Source: an uncultured Bacteroides sp. (GTDB lineage: Bacteria > Bacteroidota > Bacteroidia > Bacteroidales > Bacteroidaceae). Taken from it: a stretch of DNA of 7,105 nt. The DNA lies in NCBI RefSeq assembly GCF_905207245.1, contig NZ_CAJLKP010000144.1, positions 1 through 7,105 of the forward strand, read 5' to 3'. How positions within the stretch are numbered: position 1 is the first letter of the stretch; each line of letters begins with the position of its first letter. This document shows positions 1 through 7,051 of this stretch, piece after piece. The translations under genes and the position numbers were made by a program. Under the pieces are notes generated by a model. The model was not told the DNA's origin. It worked only from the letters and a program-made list of their open reading frames with translations, and searched no databases.

Positions 1-2910
1 GAGATGGCGGCCGTCAACGTACAGAACCGTGTCTCTATGGCACAAGGTCTGTTGCCTGCCGAAGTAACCAAAGTCGGTGTGACTACCCAGAAGAGACAGA
101 CATCCATGTTGATGGTATTCTCTATTTATGATGAGACAGACCAGTACAGCATCGAATTCCTTGAAAACTATGCCAACATCAACCTTATCCCTGAGGTGAA
201 ACGTGTAGCCGGTGTGGGTGATGCCATGGTGTTGGGTACAGACTACTCCATGCGTATCTGGCTGAAGCCCGACATCATGGCGCAGTACAAGCTGATACCT
301 AATGATATAGCCGGAGTTCTGGCGGAACAGAATATTGAAGCTGCTCCGGGACAATTCGGTGAACGCGGTAACCAGACATTCCAATACACGATACGTTACA
401 AAGGACGTCTGCAACAGGCGGAAGAATTTGAAAACATTGTTATCAAGGCACAGGAAAACGGAGAAGTGCTCCGCCTGAAAGACATTGCCGACATCGAATT
501 GGGACGTCTGACTTATGGCTTCAATAATACCGTAAACGGACATAAAGCCGTTAGTTGTATCGTATTCCAGATGGCCGGTAGTAATGCTACGCAGACCATC
601 AATGACCTGGAAGAATTGCTGAATGACTATTCTGAGAAATTGCCTGCCGGTTTGCAGATCAACATTGCACAGAGTGCCAACGACTTCTTGTTTGCTTCTA
701 TCCACGAGGTTATCAAGACATTGATCGAGGCGTTCATCCTGGTATTTATCGTAGTATATATCTTCTTGCAGGATATGCGCTCCACATTGATTCCGGCAAT
801 CGCCATTCCGGTTGCATTGATTGCAACGTTCTTCGTGCTGAAACTGATTGGTTTCAGTATCAACTTGCTGACCCTCTCGGCCATGGTGCTCGCCATTGCG
901 ATAGTGGTCGACGACGCCATAGTCGTCGTCGAGGGTGTCCATGCGAAGTTAGACCAGGGGTATAAGTCTGCCCGTGCCGCTTCCATCGATGCCATGAGTG
1001 AATTGGGGGGTGCCATCGTTTCTATCACTCTGGTCATGATGTCCGTATTTATCCCGGTAAGCTTCATGGGTGGTACGGCAGGTACATTCTACCGGCAGTT
1101 CGGTCTGACGATGGCTATCGCTATCGGTTTCTCCGCACTGAACGCGTTAACACTGAGTCCGGCATTGTGTGCCATTTTCCTGAAGCCGCACGAAGAACAC
1201 GGAGATAAGAAATCAACCTTCATCAGCCGCTTCCATACAGGCTTCAATGTGGCTTACGACAAGATGCTGAAAAAATATAAGAACCATGTACTCTTCTTCA
1301 TCCAGAAGAGATGGTTATCCTTCGGCCTCGTGGCTGCCTCCATCGTATTGCTGGTATTTTTTATGAAGATTACTCCGACAGGTATGGTGCCGAACGAAGA
1401 TACGGGTACCATCATGGGTGTAGTAACCCTGCCTCCGGGCACTTCACAGGAACGTGCACAAGAAGTGCTGAACCGTGTGGACAGTCTGGTAGCCGCCGAG
1501 CCTGCCGTTGCATCCCGTACGGTAATCTCCGGTTATAGCTTTATCGGTGGTCAGGGACCTTCTTACGGTTCTATCATCATCAAGCTGAAGAATTGGGAAG
1601 AACGTTCCACAATGCAGAATTCCAATATCGTTTACATCACGCTCTTCATGCGTGCACAGAAGATTATCAAAGAAGCACAGGTATTGTTCTTCGCGCCTCC
1701 TATGATTCCGGGTTACTCGGCATCCAGCGACATCGAGTTGAACATGCAGGATAAAACCGGTGGTGACCTGAACCACTTCTTCGACGTGGTGAACAGCTAC
1801 ACCGCTGCATTGGAACAACGTCCGGAAATCAACTCCGCCAAGACAAGTTTCAACCCGAACTTCCCACAATATATGTTGGACATTGACGCAGCCGCTTGTA
1901 AAAAGGCAGGTCTCAGCCCGAGCGACATCCTTAGCACAATGCAGGGATATTTCGGTGGTCTGTATGCTTCCAACTTCAACAGTTTCGGTAAGATGTACCG
2001 TGTAATGATTCAGGCAGAACCCGAAGCAACCAAAAACCTGGAATCACTGTCGAGCATAAAGGTGCGCAATGGCAATGAGATGGCTCCCATCACCCAGTTC
2101 GTTTCTATTAAAAAGGTATACGGTCCGGACATCATCAGCCGTTTCAACCTCTATACTTCTATGAAAGTAATGGTTGCACCTGCTTCCGGTTATACTTCCG
2201 GTCAGGCACTGGCTGCCATCTCCGAAGTTGCCCAAGAGAATCTGCCTGCCGGTTTTGCTTATGAACTTGGTGGTATGGCACGTGAAGAGGCTGAAACCAG
2301 TGGCAGCACCACCGGATTGATCTTCGTGCTCTGTTTCGTATTCGTCTACCTGTTGCTGAGTGCACAGTACGAAAGTTACATCCTGCCGCTTGCCGTATTG
2401 TTGTCTATTCCGTTCGGTCTGCTGGGTAGCTTCCTGTTCGTCAACGGCATGAGTGCCATCGGTAACATATCCATCCTGAAGATGATAATGGGGTCCATGT
2501 CGAACGACATTTATATGCAGATTGCATTGATTATGTTGATGGGTCTGTTGGCGAAGAACGCCATCTTGATTATTGAGTTCGCCCTCGACCGTCGTAAGAT
2601 GGGTATGAGCATCACGTGGGCAGCCGTACTGGGTGCCGCCGCCCGTCTGCGTCCTATCCTGATGACATCATTGGCTATGATTGTCGGTTTGATTCCGTTG
2701 ATGATGGCTTCCGGTGCGGGAGCTAACGGTAACCGTACATTGGGTACCTCAGCCATCGGTGGTATGTTAATCGGTATGATATTGCAGATTTTTGTTGTAC
2801 CCGCATTGTTTGTGGCATTCCAGTATCTGCAAGAGAAAATCAGCCCGATGGAATGGGCCGATGTGGACAACTCGGATGCAGAACCCGAAATAGAACAATA
2901 TACTAAATAA
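1..2910 (+). CDS. RND multidrug efflux transporter, AcrB/MexB type (5' truncated)
   Basis: Inner-membrane proton-driven pump of the HAE1/AcrB class, which exports hydrophobic compounds from periplasm or membrane through an outer-membrane channel. The frame is open from base 1, and the first residues align near residue 100 of E. coli AcrB, so about 100 N-terminal residues including TM1 are missing; the Met at 4 is internal. Numbering from that Met, TM2-TM4 lie at about 238-310, TM5-TM7 follow, and TM8-TM12 lie at about 771-940. The proton-relay residues are present: D303 and D304 in VVDDAIVVVE (AcrB D407/D408), K851 in LLAKNAILIIEFA (K940), and R881 and T888 in RLRPILMTS (R971/T978). Large periplasmic porter loops are intact, including VPNEDTGTIMGVV and a GGQGPSYG segment. 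The TM9-TM10 connection is about 14 residues longer than in AcrB. The protein ends in an acidic tail, and the gene is followed by an outer-membrane factor gene. Substrates cannot be read from the sequence. Confidence 0.96.
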   Translation, partial: EMAAVNVQNRVSMAQGLLPAEVTKVGVTTQKRQTSMLMVFSIYDETDQYSIEFLENYANINLIPEVKRVAGVGDAMVLGTDYSMRIWLKPDIMAQYKLIPNDIAGVLAEQNIEAAPGQFGERGNQTFQYTIRYKGRLQQAEEFENIVIKAQENGEVLRLKDIADIELGRLTYGFNNTVNGHKAVSCIVFQMAGSNATQTINDLEELLNDYSEKLPAGLQINIAQSANDFLFASIHEVIKTLIEAFILVFIVVYIFLQDMRSTLIPAIAIPVALIATFFVLKLIGFSINLLTLSAMVLAIAIVVDDAIVVVEGVHAKLDQGYKSARAASIDAMSELGGAIVSITLVMMSVFIPVSFMGGTAGTFYRQFGLTMAIAIGFSALNALTLSPALCAIFLKPHEEHGDKKSTFISRFHTGFNVAYDKMLKKYKNHVLFFIQKRWLSFGLVAASIVLLVFFMKITPTGMVPNEDTGTIMGVVTLPPGTSQERAQEVLNRVDSLVAAEPAVASRTVISGYSFIGGQGPSYGSIIIKLKNWEERSTMQNSNIVYITLFMRAQKIIKEAQVLFFAPPMIPGYSASSDIELNMQDKTGGDLNHFFDVVNSYTAALEQRPEINSAKTSFNPNFPQYMLDIDAAACKKAGLSPSDILSTMQGYFGGLYASNFNSFGKMYRVMIQAEPEATKNLESLSSIKVRNGNEMAPITQFVSIKKVYGPDIISRFNLYTSMKVMVAPASGYTSGQALAAISEVAQENLPAGFAYELGGMAREEAETSGSTTGLIFVLCFVFVYLLLSAQYESYILPLAVLLSIPFGLLGSFLFVNGMSAIGNISILKMIMGSMSNDIYMQIALIMLMGLLAKNAILIIEFALDRRKMGMSITWAAVLGAAARLRPILMTSLAMIVGLIPLMMASGAGANGNRTLGTSAIGGMLIGMILQIFVVPALFVAFQYLQEKISPMEWADVDNSDAEPEIEQYTK

Positions 2911-3005
2911 ATTAAGAATGAGGAATGAAGAATGAAGAATTTGCTGCGCTATGATAAGCATGCCGAATGGCAATCCTTCATTCATTATTCATCATTCTTC
3001 ATTAA
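2911..3005. repeat. Intercistronic heptamer-arm inverted repeat, element A
   Basis: Imperfect hairpin filling nearly the whole gap between pump and outer-membrane factor. Left arm 2911-2941 and right arm 2972-3002 pair without gaps at 26 of 31 positions. The left arm consists of 7-nt units: GAATGAG (2916), GAATGAA (2923), GAATGAA (2930), then GAAT. The right arm is TTCATTC (2977), ATTATTC (2984), ATCATTC (2991), TTCATTA (2998). The 30-nt loop (2942-2971) contains GCTGCGCTATG at 2943-2953 and a small nested hairpin GCC-GAAT-GGC at 2962-2971. TTGC/GCAA at the loop edges can extend the main stem. It begins directly after the pump stop codon and has no T-tract, so it is not a typical intrinsic terminator. 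The core is shared with elements at 4410-4488 and 7052-7105. Family identity unknown; REP/BIME-like or MITE-like are the nearest named categories. Confidence 0.85.
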
Positions 3006-3015
3006 ACAATATGAT

Positions 3016-4407
3016 ATGAAGAAACAAATAATAACTTTGATGTGTGCAACCGCTCTCCTGAGCAGTTGCCATATCTACAAAGCATACGACAGACCCGAAG
3101 ACATTACGGCTGCCGGACTGTATCGCGACACGACAGCCGTGAACGATACACTTGCCGCCGATACCTCCAACTTCGGCAATCTGCCTTGGAGGAAAGTCTT
3201 TACCGACCCTCAGTTGCAAGCACTTATCGAACAAGCACTCACCAACAATCCCGACCTGCGCAGTGCTGCCCTGAACGTGAAAAAAGCCGAAGCTGCCCTC
3301 ATGTCGGCGCGTCTGGCTTATGCCCCCACACTGGCTCTGTCTCCGCAAGGAACCGTAAGCAGTTGGGATAAGGGAAAAGCAACACAGACTTACTCGCTCC
3401 CTGTAACGGCAAGCTGGCAAATCGACCTCTTCGGTCAGATACTGAATCCGAAACGTGCGGCAAAGGTATCACTGAAACAGACGCAGTTCTATGAACAAGC
3501 CGTGCAGACACAAGTGATTGCCAATGTAGCCAACATGTACTACACTTTGCTGATGCTCGACCGTCAGTTGCAAATCACTGAGGAGACTGCAGAAATCTTG
3601 AAAAAGAATGTGGAAACCGTAGAAGCCATGAAAGATGCAGGTATCTACAATACCACTTCTGCCGGAGTAGAACAGACCCGTGCTGCTTACGCACAGGTAT
3701 TGGCATCCCTGCCCAACATGCGCCAAAGCATCCGGGAAACGGAGAACGCCTTGTGCCTGATGCTGCACCAACCAGCACAGAGCATCAAACGCAGCGCACT
3801 GGAAGAGCAACACTTGCCGACAGAATTCTCCGCCGGTGTCCCCATACAGTTGTTGTCCAACCGTCCTGACGTGAAAGCAGCCGAAATGGCTCTTGCAGCA
3901 AGTTATTACGATACTAACAGCGCACGCGCAGCCTTCTATCCGCAGATTACGATAAACGGTTCTGCCGGATGGACCAACAGTGCCGGTTCGGCCATCATAA
4001 ACCCTGCTAAGTTACTGGCCTCCGCAGTAGGTTCGTTGACGCAGCCACTGTTCTATCGTGGTGCCAATATCGCCCGCTTGAAACAAGCCAAAGCACAGGA
4101 AGAACAATCTAAGATTCAATTCCAGAATGCTCTTCTGAATGCCGGAAATGAAGTAAGCAATGCTTTGTATCAATATCAGATGACCACAGAAAAGGCGGTT
4201 TCTCGTGATATTCAAGTAAATTCTGCCCGTAAAGCTGCAGAAGATACAAAAGAATTGTTTAACTTAGGCACGTCAACGTATCTCGAAGTGCTGTCCGCCG
4301 AGCAATCTTACCTCAGTGCACAAATCTCCGAGGTATCCGATACCTTCGACCGCATGCAGGCTGTAATCAGTTTGTATCAGGCACTCGGAGGAGGAAGAGA
4401 GAAGTAA
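3016..4407 (+). CDS. Outer-membrane factor lipoprotein, OprM/NodT family (TolC-like efflux channel)
   Basis: Outer-membrane channel subunit expected to trimerise and accept substrate from the RND pump encoded just upstream. The start at 3016 gives a 463-residue protein beginning MKKQIITLMCATALLSSC, a lipoprotein signal with lipobox LSSC and lipidated Cys18. An ATG at 2932 in the same frame would add 28 residues encoded inside repeat element A and would spoil the signal peptide, so it was rejected. No cluster of acidic residues follows Cys18, so there is no obvious Bacteroidetes surface-export signal; this fits a periplasm-facing lipid anchor. Two OEP repeats are visible: the first starts around PWRKVFTDPQLQALIEQAL with the helical KKAEAALMSARLAYAP stretch, the second contains the family motif LLSNRPDVKAAE and SARAAFYPQITINGSAG, then LTQPLFYRGANIARLKQAKA. 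Length is normal for OprM-type proteins. No Shine-Dalgarno sequence is seen, as is usual in Bacteroides. Confidence 0.95.
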   Translation: MKKQIITLMCATALLSSCHIYKAYDRPEDITAAGLYRDTTAVNDTLAADTSNFGNLPWRKVFTDPQLQALIEQALTNNPDLRSAALNVKKAEAALMSARLAYAPTLALSPQGTVSSWDKGKATQTYSLPVTASWQIDLFGQILNPKRAAKVSLKQTQFYEQAVQTQVIANVANMYYTLLMLDRQLQITEETAEILKKNVETVEAMKDAGIYNTTSAGVEQTRAAYAQVLASLPNMRQSIRETENALCLMLHQPAQSIKRSALEEQHLPTEFSAGVPIQLLSNRPDVKAAEMALAASYYDTNSARAAFYPQITINGSAGWTNSAGSAIINPAKLLASAVGSLTQPLFYRGANIARLKQAKAQEEQSKIQFQNALLNAGNEVSNALYQYQMTTEKAVSRDIQVNSARKAAEDTKELFNLGTSTYLEVLSAEQSYLSAQISEVSDTFDRMQAVISLYQALGGGREK

Positions 4408-4409
4408 TT

Positions 4410-4488
4410 ATCAACTATTAGATATTAAATATTAATTGGCTGCCATTCATTGGGTGCAACAATTAATATTTAATATTTAATACTTAAC
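4410..4488. repeat. Intercistronic heptamer-arm inverted repeat, element B
   Basis: AT-rich hairpin filling the gap between the outer-membrane factor and the LpxA-like gene. The left arm ending at 4437 pairs with the right arm starting at 4461: the innermost 16 positions match perfectly and 24 of 27 match overall, and one of the three mismatches is a G-T wobble. G4438 and C4460 can add one more pair. The arms again read as 7-nt units: ATCAACT (4410), ATTAGAT (4417), ATTAAAT (4424), ATTAATT (4431) on the left; AATTAAT (4461), ATTTAAT (4468), ATTTAAT (4475), ACTTAAC (4482) on the right. The 23-nt loop (4438-4460) carries TGCCATTC at 4441-4448, the reverse complement of the GAATGGCA in element A, and TGCAAC near its other edge, matching the GTTGC-like edge of A. 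The core therefore lies in the opposite orientation to element A. No T-tract follows. Confidence 0.83.
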
Positions 4489-4498
4489 ATCTACTATT

Positions 4499-5266
4499 AT
4501 GATAAGTCCATTAGCATTTGTAGATTCTGCCGCAAAGCTCGGCAAGAATGTAACAGTTCAGCCTTTCGCATATATTGAAGGCGATGTAGAAATTGGCGAT
4601 GATTGCATAATCATGTCCGGTGCACGCATTCTCGAAGGTACTCGTATGGGACAAGGCAACAAAGTGCATCATGGCGCCGTACTCGGTACCACCCCGCAGG
4701 ATTTCCACTATACGGGTGAGAAGAGTCTGCTGATTATCGGTGACAAGAATGATATTCGCGAGAATGTAGTCGTAAGCCGTGCCACGCATGAAGGCGATGC
4801 TACCCGTATCGGCAACGAAAACTATCTCATGGACGGTGTACACCTCTGCCACGACGTGCAAATAGGTAATCATTGTGTCATAGGACTCAAGACTATCTTA
4901 GCCGGTGATTGCCGCGTAAACGACTACACTATTCTGAGCAGCAACGTTATTCTGCAACAGAAATGCAACATCGGAAGCTGGGTACTGATACAATCAGGAT
5001 GCCGCATTGCAAAGGATGTTCCACCGTATGTTATCATGAATGGTAACCCGGCAGAATATCATGGCATCAACGCCGTTGTTTTGCAACACAAGCATCAGGT
5101 TTCCGACCGTATTCTGCGCCATATCGTAAATGCTTACCGGTTGATTTATCAAGGTAACTTCAGTGTACACGATGCTTTACAGAAGATTGAAGACCAAGTG
5201 CCGATGAGTGATGAGATACACAATATCATTAACTTCGTGCGGGATTCGAAAGGCATTGTGAGATAA
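4499..5266 (+). CDS. LpxA-family acyl-ACP--UDP-GlcNAc O-acyltransferase, divergent paralogue
   Basis: A 255-residue left-handed beta-helix protein homologous over its full length to LpxA (E. coli 262 residues), the cytoplasmic enzyme that 3-O-acylates UDP-GlcNAc in the first step of lipid A synthesis. Hexapeptide repeats fill about residues 1-185 (for example VEIGDDCII, TRIGNENYL, VQIGNHCVI, CNIGSWVLI), followed by the helical LpxA C-terminal domain (about 192-255) with NAYRLIYQGN and a final RDSKGIVR. The catalytic His is present: H118 in VHLCHD equals E. coli H125, and H115 equals H122. Two other histidines known to matter in E. coli are replaced: H144 by D137 and H160 by Q153. K76 aligns with H70, and the acyl-length ruler Gly173 with S166. 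Bacteroides normally carries a separate lpxA in an lpxD-lpxC/fabZ-lpxA cluster, so this copy beside an efflux operon is probably a paralogue. True LpxA activity is likely but unproven; a different sugar nucleotide or acyl chain is possible. A strong terminator follows the gene. Confidence 0.88.
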   Translation: MISPLAFVDSAAKLGKNVTVQPFAYIEGDVEIGDDCIIMSGARILEGTRMGQGNKVHHGAVLGTTPQDFHYTGEKSLLIIGDKNDIRENVVVSRATHEGDATRIGNENYLMDGVHLCHDVQIGNHCVIGLKTILAGDCRVNDYTILSSNVILQQKCNIGSWVLIQSGCRIAKDVPPYVIMNGNPAEYHGINAVVLQHKHQVSDRILRHIVNAYRLIYQGNFSVHDALQKIEDQVPMSDEIHNIINFVRDSKGIVR

Positions 5267-5288
5267 AAGAGATACTTTCTCATAACAG

Positions 5289-5333
5289 GAAGGTGTACCA
5301 AAAGCGCTGTGCTTTTGATACACCTTCTTTTTT
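5289..5333 (+). terminator. Rho-independent terminator after the LpxA-like gene
   Basis: A long hairpin pairs 5289-5305 with 5311-5327, giving 16 base pairs with a single C-A mismatch and a 5-nt loop (GCTGT). Six T residues at 5328-5333 follow immediately. It lies 22 bases after the LpxA-like stop codon and probably ends the efflux/acyltransferase transcript. Confidence 0.93.
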
Positions 5334-5343
5334 GTTATCTTTG
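5314..5343 (+). promoter_or_regulatory. Bacteroidetes-type promoter for the nuclease gene
   Basis: TATCTTTG at 5336-5343 matches the Bacteroides -7 consensus TAnnTTTG exactly. A TTTG at 5314-5317 lies 18 bases upstream and fits the -33 element, though the spacing is slightly shorter than usual. The start codon at 5367 is 23 bases after the -7 box, so the leader would be short. The -33 element sits in the descending arm of the preceding terminator, so terminator and promoter share sequence. Confidence 0.75.
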
Positions 5344-5366
5344 CGCCACCTTATCCATTTCAGATT

Positions 5367-6218
5367 ATGAGAAAGAAAAAGAAAAAACAAAAGAATAGCA
5401 AGAACCAACTGATGCTGCTGATAGTCCTGATAGTATGTGGCATCATCACCGCCTATCAGACCACTAATTCAAAGGAAAAGGCCACCGACAGCAAACAGAT
5501 AGAAGCAGTTTCCCAAAGCTCCCTCCTTAATTCCGAGGCTTACATCAAGCAAACCACCGCTCCCGGCACCCCCGAAATCCTTCTGCAACGCACCGGGTAT
5601 CTCGTATCCTACAATTCCAATACCCGCATAGCGAACTGGGTAGCCTGGAAGTTAACTCCCGAACGTTTAAAGGACAACACCGAACGCATCAACAATTTCC
5701 ACCCCGACCCCGACCTTCCTAAAACGAAAGCCGCCACTACGCAAGATTATAAAGGTAGTGGCTGGGATCGCGGTCACCTCTGCCCGGCAGGAGACAATAA
5801 ATGGAATCGCCAGGCCATGATAGAGAGTTTCTATATGACCAATATCTGCCCCCAACATCACAATCTGAACCGTGGTGACTGGAACGAACTGGAACAGAAA
5901 TGCCGCAAATGGGTAAAGAAAGACAGTTGCCTGTACATCGTAGCCGGACCTATATTCTACAACCGGAAGCCACAAACGATAGGCAAGCACAAGGTTGCCG
6001 TACCCGATGCCTTTTTCAAGGTGATACTCTCTTTGCACAAAAAGCCGAAAGCTATCGGTTTCATCTATAAGAATAATGAGGGAAATAATCCACTGGATGC
6101 CTATGTGAATACAGTGGACGAAGTGGAGCGGATTACAGGGATAGACTTCTTCCCCGCTCTTCCTGATGATATAGAAAGAGCGGTAGAAGCAAGCTATAAT
6201 CTCAAGGACTGGAAATAG
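5367..6218 (+). CDS. DNA/RNA non-specific endonuclease (Serratia nuclease/EndA family), membrane-anchored or secreted
   Basis: A 283-residue beta-beta-alpha-metal nuclease that cleaves DNA and/or RNA with a single divalent metal. The signature DRGH is at 134-137 with catalytic H137, in the context GSGWDRGHLCPAGD. The metal-binding Asn is N168 in NLNRGDWNELE, and E176 aligns with Serratia nuclease E127. The TNICPQ block at 158-163 is also typical. The N-terminus is very basic (RKKKKKQK) followed by a hydrophobic segment at about 14-30 (LMLLIVLIVCGIITAY). This suggests an uncleaved signal anchor or signal peptide with the catalytic domain outside the cytoplasm, which would also protect host DNA. 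No immunity gene lies next to it, which argues against a toxin-immunity pair in this window. It has its own promoter and is separated from the efflux operon by a terminator. Likely roles are nucleic acid scavenging or turnover; this is inference. Confidence 0.93.
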   Translation: MRKKKKKQKNSKNQLMLLIVLIVCGIITAYQTTNSKEKATDSKQIEAVSQSSLLNSEAYIKQTTAPGTPEILLQRTGYLVSYNSNTRIANWVAWKLTPERLKDNTERINNFHPDPDLPKTKAATTQDYKGSGWDRGHLCPAGDNKWNRQAMIESFYMTNICPQHHNLNRGDWNELEQKCRKWVKKDSCLYIVAGPIFYNRKPQTIGKHKVAVPDAFFKVILSLHKKPKAIGFIYKNNEGNNPLDAYVNTVDEVERITGIDFFPALPDDIERAVEASYNLKDWK

Positions 6219-6244
6219 TCAGAGTCCTCTTAACGAATACGTAG

Positions 6245-7000
6245 TTATTCAAAATTCAGTGTTCCGAAGAATTCAGGACGATGGAAATCAGGTTTTTCCA
6301 GTTCAATGGGATTCCAGGAAAGGAAATGGGGAGTCTGTAACTTATCACCACATTTATAGAAATTGGCACGAATCGACTTTCCATCAAGGTTAGTGAACTG
6401 GTGCTTGAAGAAAGCGGAATAAGGAATGACTAACGCAAGTTCCCAACTACACTCGCCGACCCGTTCTTCAAAGGCTTTGCGACCCAGGGAAGACCAACGT
6501 TGCACTTTGTCCATCACTTCCTGCGGTGCATGTTCACGGTTGTTACGCCCTGCACCGGCACCGATAAGGAGGGTTCCGACACAGTTACATTCCACATTAT
6601 AGTAAATTCCGTCTCCGGCAGGGATGGAGAAGAACTCCACACAAGCATCTTCCCACACAGCACCGTTGTCTCCGGCAGCTACGGCACGCACACTGGCTTC
6701 TCTTACTTTATAATGCAACAGAATGGCGTCATCCGTATGAGCTATGCGGAATTGCACTTCCGGTTGATAAGGAAATGCTTTCCAATTCACAGTGTTGATT
6801 GGCTGAAAAGGTACCTTTTCTTCGTCAAGCAAGGCAGGAACATTCTCTACCGACACATTTGCCAGACTTACTTTCTTTACATTCAACTCTTTCATTTCTT
6901 TCTTTTGGGGGTTAGTTGCAGACAAAGGGGAAATATAAAGCAGGACTATCAACAGGGCTGCAAATTTCCACCAGGGGGCTGCAAAGGTTCTTTTATTCAT
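6245..7000 (-). CDS. Secreted carbohydrate-binding family 9-like (CBM9-like) protein
   Basis: A 251-residue protein with an N-terminal signal peptide: basic start MNKR, hydrophobic stretch at about 13-26 and a likely cleavage after SPLSA (residue 29). The rest resembles the CBM9-like/DOMON-type beta-sandwich seen in many Bacteroidetes proteins: FRIAHTDDAILLHYKVRE at about 84-101, the conserved WEDACVEFF at 116-124, YYNVECNCVGTLLIG at 133-147, SWELALVIP at 185-193, RANFYKCGD at 211-219 and a C-terminal DFHRPEFFGTLNFE. No catalytic domain is attached, so the domain makes up the whole mature protein. Sugar binding is a family expectation, not shown here. The Met at residue 36 is an alternative start but would lose the signal peptide. 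There is no clear promoter or Shine-Dalgarno sequence; the leader is A-rich. It converges with the nuclease gene, 26 bases apart, with no convincing terminator between them. Confidence 0.85.
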   Translation of the reverse strand: MNKRTFAAPWWKFAALLIVLLYISPLSATNPQKKEMKELNVKKVSLANVSVENVPALLDEEKVPFQPINTVNWKAFPYQPEVQFRIAHTDDAILLHYKVREASVRAVAAGDNGAVWEDACVEFFSIPAGDGIYYNVECNCVGTLLIGAGAGRNNREHAPQEVMDKVQRWSSLGRKAFEERVGECSWELALVIPYSAFFKHQFTNLDGKSIRANFYKCGDKLQTPHFLSWNPIELEKPDFHRPEFFGTLNFE

Positions 7001-7051
7001 GATGTTAATACTAATTTTCTTCTTTTCTGAGCGGTTATGAATCAGTTACGA

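Noticed and set aside
909..928. 7-bp inverted repeat GACGAC/GTCGTC inside the RND gene
   Set aside because: It encodes the invariant VVDDAIVVVE motif; the symmetry follows from Asp and Val codons and has no support as a regulatory site.
627..1067. Long minus-strand frame opposite the pump gene
   Set aside because: Low-complexity shadow of the hydrophobic transmembrane coding region; no start context or family features.
2911..3005. CRISPR-like or direct-repeat array
   Set aside because: The 7-nt units have no spacers and are arranged as inverted arms around a core, not as repeat-spacer units.
2932..3015. Upstream in-frame ATG extending the outer-membrane factor by 28 residues
   Set aside because: The extension is encoded by repeat element A and would bury the lipoprotein signal peptide that starts cleanly at 3016.
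6205..6228. Possible bidirectional terminator between the convergent genes (AGGACT/AGTCCT)
   Set aside because: Only a 6-bp stem with a 12-nt loop and no T-tract on either strand.
6500..7030. 176-residue open frame on the plus strand opposite the CBM9-like gene
   Set aside because: It has no domain-like features, while the minus-strand frame has a signal peptide and recognisable CBM9-like motifs.
7001..7040. Promoter for the CBM9-like gene
   Set aside because: No match to TAnnTTTG with a properly spaced -33 element was found on the minus strand; the nearest sequences match only partly.
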